A DNA stretch of 64,000 nt from MGBC114844 sp910585855 (GTDB lineage Bacteria; Bacillota; Clostridia; Lachnospirales; Lachnospiraceae): assembly GCA_965646165.1 (NCBI GenBank), contig CBFFYP010000007.1:18375-82374 (forward strand), written 5' to 3'. Under the pieces are notes generated by a model. That model saw only the letters and a program-made list of their open reading frames with translations. It made no database searches and was not told the origin of the DNA. This document shows, one piece after another, positions 60,755 through 64,000 of this stretch. A program made the translations under genes and the position numbers. The number at the start of each line of letters is the position of its first letter. Positions within the stretch are counted from its first letter, which is position 1.

Positions 60755-62017
60755 CTATCCTAAAACCTTTTTGCCTTCCGAATAGACAGCTACAATATTT
60801 TCTTTTTTCATTCGATAGATCATTCGTTCAAACCGTTCCTGTACCGTCATCTTTCGCCCAAGAGAAATTCGGTCACTGTCATCTACTACAATCGCATGAA
60901 ACATATCTCCCACGCAAAATCCTTCCCCTGAACCAAAATATTTATGTCCTGAAACTGTCCCTAAATAGTATCCTTCCGCCACCGAAAGAAAGTTTCCGTC
61001 TTCCTGTTTCTGCATAGCCAAAATCTTAGAAGATCGAATGGTCATAGTAATTACTTCTGCCATAGAAAGCTGCGCTCCTCCGGCAATATCAGAACCCAAT
61101 GTCACCCAAACCCCCTCTTTTACTAACTGCCGTACTGGTGCAATTCCGCTGCAGATATTAATATTGGAATCAGCACAATGTGCCACTACTACGTTTGCCT
61201 CTTTCAATGCAGCAATCTCATCCTTATCAATATGAACACAGTGCGCCATCACAGTATGATCTTTCCACATCCGATGTTTTGCATAGGTCTGCCAATAGCG
61301 GTCACAATCAGGAACTAATTCTTTTACAAGCCGAATCTCCTCTAAATTTTCATTCATATGGGACTGTACAAAAAGGTTTCTTTCCTCTGCAAGTCTTCCA
61401 AGCCAGTCCATCAATCCATCTGTGCAAGACGGTGTGAATCGAGGAGTGATAATCGGCTTTATCCTCTGAAAACGTTCACAGCCATCTAACCAGCGAAGTG
61501 TTTCTCTTTTCGATTCTTTTGTTGTTTCCTGCAGATTGACTCCTCCGTTTCGATCCATATTGACCTTTCCAACATATCCGGTTAATCCGGCTTTTTCTAA
61601 TTCCTCCATTAAAACCCAAGTTGCTTGTGTATGAAGAGAAGAAAACATAACCACACGAGTTGTTCCCCAGTGAATTAAATCTGCTGCTAATCTTTGATAT
61701 ACTTCTCTTGCATATTCAACGTCAGAAAATCTTGCTTCCATTTGAAATGTATACGTATTGAGCCAGTCCAGAAGTGATAAATCCATTCCCATTCCTAACA
61801 TCGGATATTGAGGTGCATGAAGATGCATATCCACAAAAGAATGTAAAATCAAACGTTCTCCATAATCCATAAGAGGCAGCCGTTTTTGTTCCTCTGTCAA
61901 ATGCTCTGTTACAGCAGCAATTTTTCCTGCCTTATCCAAAACAATAAACCCATTCTCAAGGATTGTCAATTCTCCAAATCCAGTTGCACTTACAATATTT
62001 CCTTTTATTACTTTCAT
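60755..62017 (-). CDS. guaD: Guanine deaminase (amidohydrolase)
   Basis: Deaminates guanine to xanthine for purine salvage. 420 aa from ATG 62017 (AAAGGAAAGGGATAAG before it; a longer frame from 62065 lacks a site). FVDMHLHAPQYPMLGMGMDLSLLDWLNTYTF is the guanine deaminase signature with the HxH zinc motif; VQSHMNENLEEI, MAHCVHIDKDEI and VTLGSDIAGGAQLSM supply the remaining metal ligands (His, His, Asp). Length is normal. No transporter or riboswitch is seen next to it; the divergent gene is an antiporter. Confidence 0.92.
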   Translation of the reverse strand: MKVIKGNIVSATGFGELTILENGFIVLDKAGKIAAVTEHLTEEQKRLPLMDYGERLILHSFVDMHLHAPQYPMLGMGMDLSLLDWLNTYTFQMEARFSDVEYAREVYQRLAADLIHWGTTRVVMFSSLHTQATWVLMEELEKAGLTGYVGKVNMDRNGGVNLQETTKESKRETLRWLDGCERFQRIKPIITPRFTPSCTDGLMDWLGRLAEERNLFVQSHMNENLEEIRLVKELVPDCDRYWQTYAKHRMWKDHTVMAHCVHIDKDEIAALKEANVVVAHCADSNINICSGIAPVRQLVKEGVWVTLGSDIAGGAQLSMAEVITMTIRSSKILAMQKQEDGNFLSVAEGYYLGTVSGHKYFGSGEGFCVGDMFHAIVVDDSDRISLGRKMTVQERFERMIYRMKKENIVAVYSEGKKVLG

Positions 62018-62302
62018 CTTATCCCTTTCCTTTTCTAGCTTATCAAATATATAATTATAATCCATTTTTTGCTGTATGAACAGTATCTTTCTGCAATTTT
62101 CCAGATCTTATCCATTTTTTATAAAAGAAATTAAAATTTTATCCAATTTTTCGCCAGACTATCTCTAGAAAAATCTAGCTTAATCGAATTTCCAATGCTA
62201 TACTAATACTATATCCATAAATCATCATTGTATTTTATATCCTATGATATTTTTTATTATTTTGCTGATTTATGATTTTACAAAACAGGAGGGGTTATAT
62301 GT

Positions 62303-63892
62303 ATGACTATTGGTGTTATTTTAGTTGCTACAGTTATTTTTCTATGTATTTTGGCAGATAAATTTTCCAACCGCTTTGGTATGCCTACTTTAATTCTTTT
62401 TATGTTTATTGGTATGCTCTTTGGCAGTGATGGTATTGTAAAAATTCCGTTTGACGATTACCATATGACGGAATATGTCTGTTCGTCTGCCTTAATCTTT
62501 ATTATGTTCTACGGCGGTTTTAATACAAAATGGAGTCTTGCAAAGCCAGTTGCTGTAAAGGCTGTCTGTCTGTCCACTTTAGGAGTTGTGATTACAGCAG
62601 GTGTAACGGCTCTTTTATGTTATCTGTTTCTCCATTTTTCATTAGAGGAAAGCTTTTTAATTGGTGCTGTTTTATCTTCTACCGATGCTGCCAGTGTCTT
62701 TTCTATTTTAAGACAGAAAAAACTAAATCTAAAATATGGTACTGCCTCTCTATTAGAAGTAGAAAGCGGCAGTAACGATCCGATGTCCTATATGCTGACG
62801 GTAATAGGAATCGGACTAATTGGCGCAGGAAATAGCGGAAATATCCTTTACCATATTTTTTCTCAAATGGTATTTGGCAGTGCAGTTGGTATTATTCTTG
62901 CTCTTACTGCTATCTTTTTATTAACAAAAACAAAATTAGTTTCCAACGGTCTAGATACCATTTTTATGATTGCAATGGTACTATTATGTTATGGTATTTC
63001 AGATGTAATCGGTGGAAACCAATATCTTAGTGTATATTTTATGGGTATTTTGATTGGAAATAGCCGTATTCAAAATAAAAATGTCTTGATTCCGTTTTTT
63101 GACGGAATTACCAGTTTGGCGCAAATTTTAATTTTCTTTTTATTAGGTCTGCTCTCACAGCCTCACCGGATGCCTAGTATTCTTCTTCCGGCTATTGCTA
63201 TTGTTATCTTTTTAATACTTGCTGCAAGACCTATTGCCGTCTTTTTACTGCTCCGTCCGTTTCACTGTACAACCAAACAGTGTATTCTGATTTCTTGGGC
63301 AGGACTTCGTGGCGCAGCTTCTTCTGTATTTGCAATTATGGTGATTGCAAGTGAAGCCAGTATTTCCTATGATTTATTTCATATCGTTTTTACGGTTTCT
63401 CTCTTCTCCGTTGCAATACAGGGAACTCTGCTCCCATGGGCAGCAGCAAAATTGGATATGGTAGATGAAAAAGCAGATGTCAGAAAGACATTCAACGACT
63501 ATCAGGAAGAATCTGCTATTACACTTATGCGGATGTATATCCCACCGGGACATAACTGGCAGAATAAAGCAATTAAAGATGTCTGTATGCCAACCGGATC
63601 TTTAGCACTTATGATAAAACGAAACAAAGGAACGATTATTCCAAAAGGAGATACCATTATCCTTCCCGGCGATAATGTCATTTTAAGCGTCCCAAGTTAT
63701 GAACCGTCTGATCGGGAAAAATTAGAAGAAATTCATATTGATAAAACACATAGCTGGTGCAACAAAACTATTGCAGAATTAAATCTTCCTGCAAATGAAT
63801 TGATTGCTTTGATTATTCGAGGAGAAGAACATCTGATCCCAGACGGAAAAACAGTAATCTATGAAAATGATGTAGTTGTTACTTATCAGTAA
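62303..63892 (+). CDS. CPA1-type K+(Na+)/H+ antiporter, NhaP2/CvrA-like
   Basis: Exchanges K+ or Na+ for protons across the membrane. 529 aa: about twelve helices in the first 390 residues (MTIGVILVATVIFLCILADK; LIFIMFYGGFNT; the conserved GAVLSSTDAASVFSIL and EVESGSNDPMSYMLTVIGIGL with the ND motif; ISWAGLRGAASSVFAIMV). Two TrkA_C/RCK_C-like units follow (RMYIPPGHNWQNKAIKDVCMP...; HIDKTHSWCNKTIAELNLPANE...), which in related proteins bind nucleotides such as c-di-AMP. AGGAGGGG lies 8 bases before the ATG. Between 62018 and 62302 no further gene is visible. Repeat A8 begins 12 bases after the stop. Confidence 0.92.
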   Translation: MTIGVILVATVIFLCILADKFSNRFGMPTLILFMFIGMLFGSDGIVKIPFDDYHMTEYVCSSALIFIMFYGGFNTKWSLAKPVAVKAVCLSTLGVVITAGVTALLCYLFLHFSLEESFLIGAVLSSTDAASVFSILRQKKLNLKYGTASLLEVESGSNDPMSYMLTVIGIGLIGAGNSGNILYHIFSQMVFGSAVGIILALTAIFLLTKTKLVSNGLDTIFMIAMVLLCYGISDVIGGNQYLSVYFMGILIGNSRIQNKNVLIPFFDGITSLAQILIFFLLGLLSQPHRMPSILLPAIAIVIFLILAARPIAVFLLLRPFHCTTKQCILISWAGLRGAASSVFAIMVIASEASISYDLFHIVFTVSLFSVAIQGTLLPWAAAKLDMVDEKADVRKTFNDYQEESAITLMRMYIPPGHNWQNKAIKDVCMPTGSLALMIKRNKGTIIPKGDTIILPGDNVILSVPSYEPSDREKLEEIHIDKTHSWCNKTIAELNLPANELIALIIRGEEHLIPDGKTVIYENDVVVTYQ

Positions 63893-63903
63893 TTATCTAT
63901 AGA

Positions 63904-64000
63904 GAACGCCAGATTCGAAAACGGTGGGCAGCCTGCTGTTCCGGTTTCCAAAAAGCAAGAAGTTCTAACTTTTTTCCAAAGTCACTGCAGTCTGCCCACC
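63904..64000 (+). repeat. Hairpin repeat family A, short form, copy A8, cut by window edge
   Basis: GAACGCC left end, arm AGATTCGAAAACGGTGGGCAG, same short-form junction as A7 (AGCAAGAAG into TTCTAACTTTTTTCC), and the start of the return arm (CAGTCTGCCCACC) at the edge. The missing part should complete the complement and end in GGCTG. Confidence 0.85.

Noticed and set aside
62018..62302. A c-di-AMP (ydaO-type) riboswitch before the antiporter
   Set aside because: The leader is short and AT-rich with no conserved riboswitch core visible.
1..64000. CRISPR arrays, tRNA or rRNA genes
   Set aside because: No regularly spaced identical repeats, no cas genes, and no tRNA cloverleaf or rRNA sequence were noticed on either strand.

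Overview
The window looks like chromosome from a motile, low-GC Gram-positive bacterium, most likely a Lachnospiraceae (Roseburia/Agathobacter/Butyrivibrio-like). The reasons are Firmicutes-type ribosome binding sites, a glycosylated flagellin with FlaG-FliD-FliS, LCP and YfhO/CsbB-type envelope genes without any outer-membrane genes, and FliA/SigD-type and SigA-type promoters. The genus assignment is inference. Almost all genes lie on the minus strand.

Region 1 (1-29,100) is a visibly AT-rich flagellin and flagellin-glycosylation island. In transcription order it holds flaG-fliD-fliS-fliT-like; a radical SAM/glycosyltransferase/cyclase group; a sugar cluster (radical SAM, N-formyltransferase, split transketolase, epimerase, an IS110 insertion, DegT aminotransferase, radical SAM); a heptose branch (HldE-like with reversed domain order, epimerase, GmhA, GmhB); a large CgeB-like glycosyltransferase; flagellin; an unknown 111-aa protein; a Maf glycosyltransferase; and the pseudaminic acid genes pseB-pseF-pseI (pseI runs off the left edge). 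One CgeB-like glycosyltransferase (2743-3918) is on the plus strand. FliA/SigD-type promoters precede flagellin, flaG, pseB and a short leader upstream of the 25,141 radical SAM gene. The flagellin and flaG leaders each carry a hairpin presenting GGA, like a CsrA site. The picture is filament protein, cap, chaperones and the sugars that decorate the filament under shared late-flagellar control.

Region 2 (29,100-33,100) has an AAA-ATPase/PD-(D/E)XK-type protein and RecQ.

Region 3 (33,100-54,950) is an envelope-polysaccharide locus: LCP ligase, polyprenyl glycosylphosphotransferase, several GT2/GT4/GT87 enzymes, a CsbB-YfhO pair, an LPG-synthase-TM protein, a flippase, and an epimerase/ThDP-enzyme pair under an XRE regulator.

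Region 4 (55,000-64,000) holds a structured, promoter-bearing non-coding stretch, a PrsA/SurA-like protein, a TPR-DUF4037-DUF4125 fusion, RNase HI, guanine deaminase and a CPA1 antiporter.

The most unusual feature is a set of twelve non-coding hairpin elements filling nearly every large gap from 33 kb to the right edge and absent from region 1. There are two families (A, about 330 nt with a short 115-nt form; B, about 150 nt). They share termini (ACAGCC at one end, GGCGTCC at the other). Their terminal arms change sequence from copy to copy but stay self-complementary within each copy, and inner stems covary too. In five gaps they form inverted pairs with the GGCGTCC ends facing outwards toward the flanking genes. 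I know of no described family that matches. A second candidate novelty is a pair of paralogous short leader/sRNA units at 22.1 and 25.3 kb that share a motif with the pseB leader.
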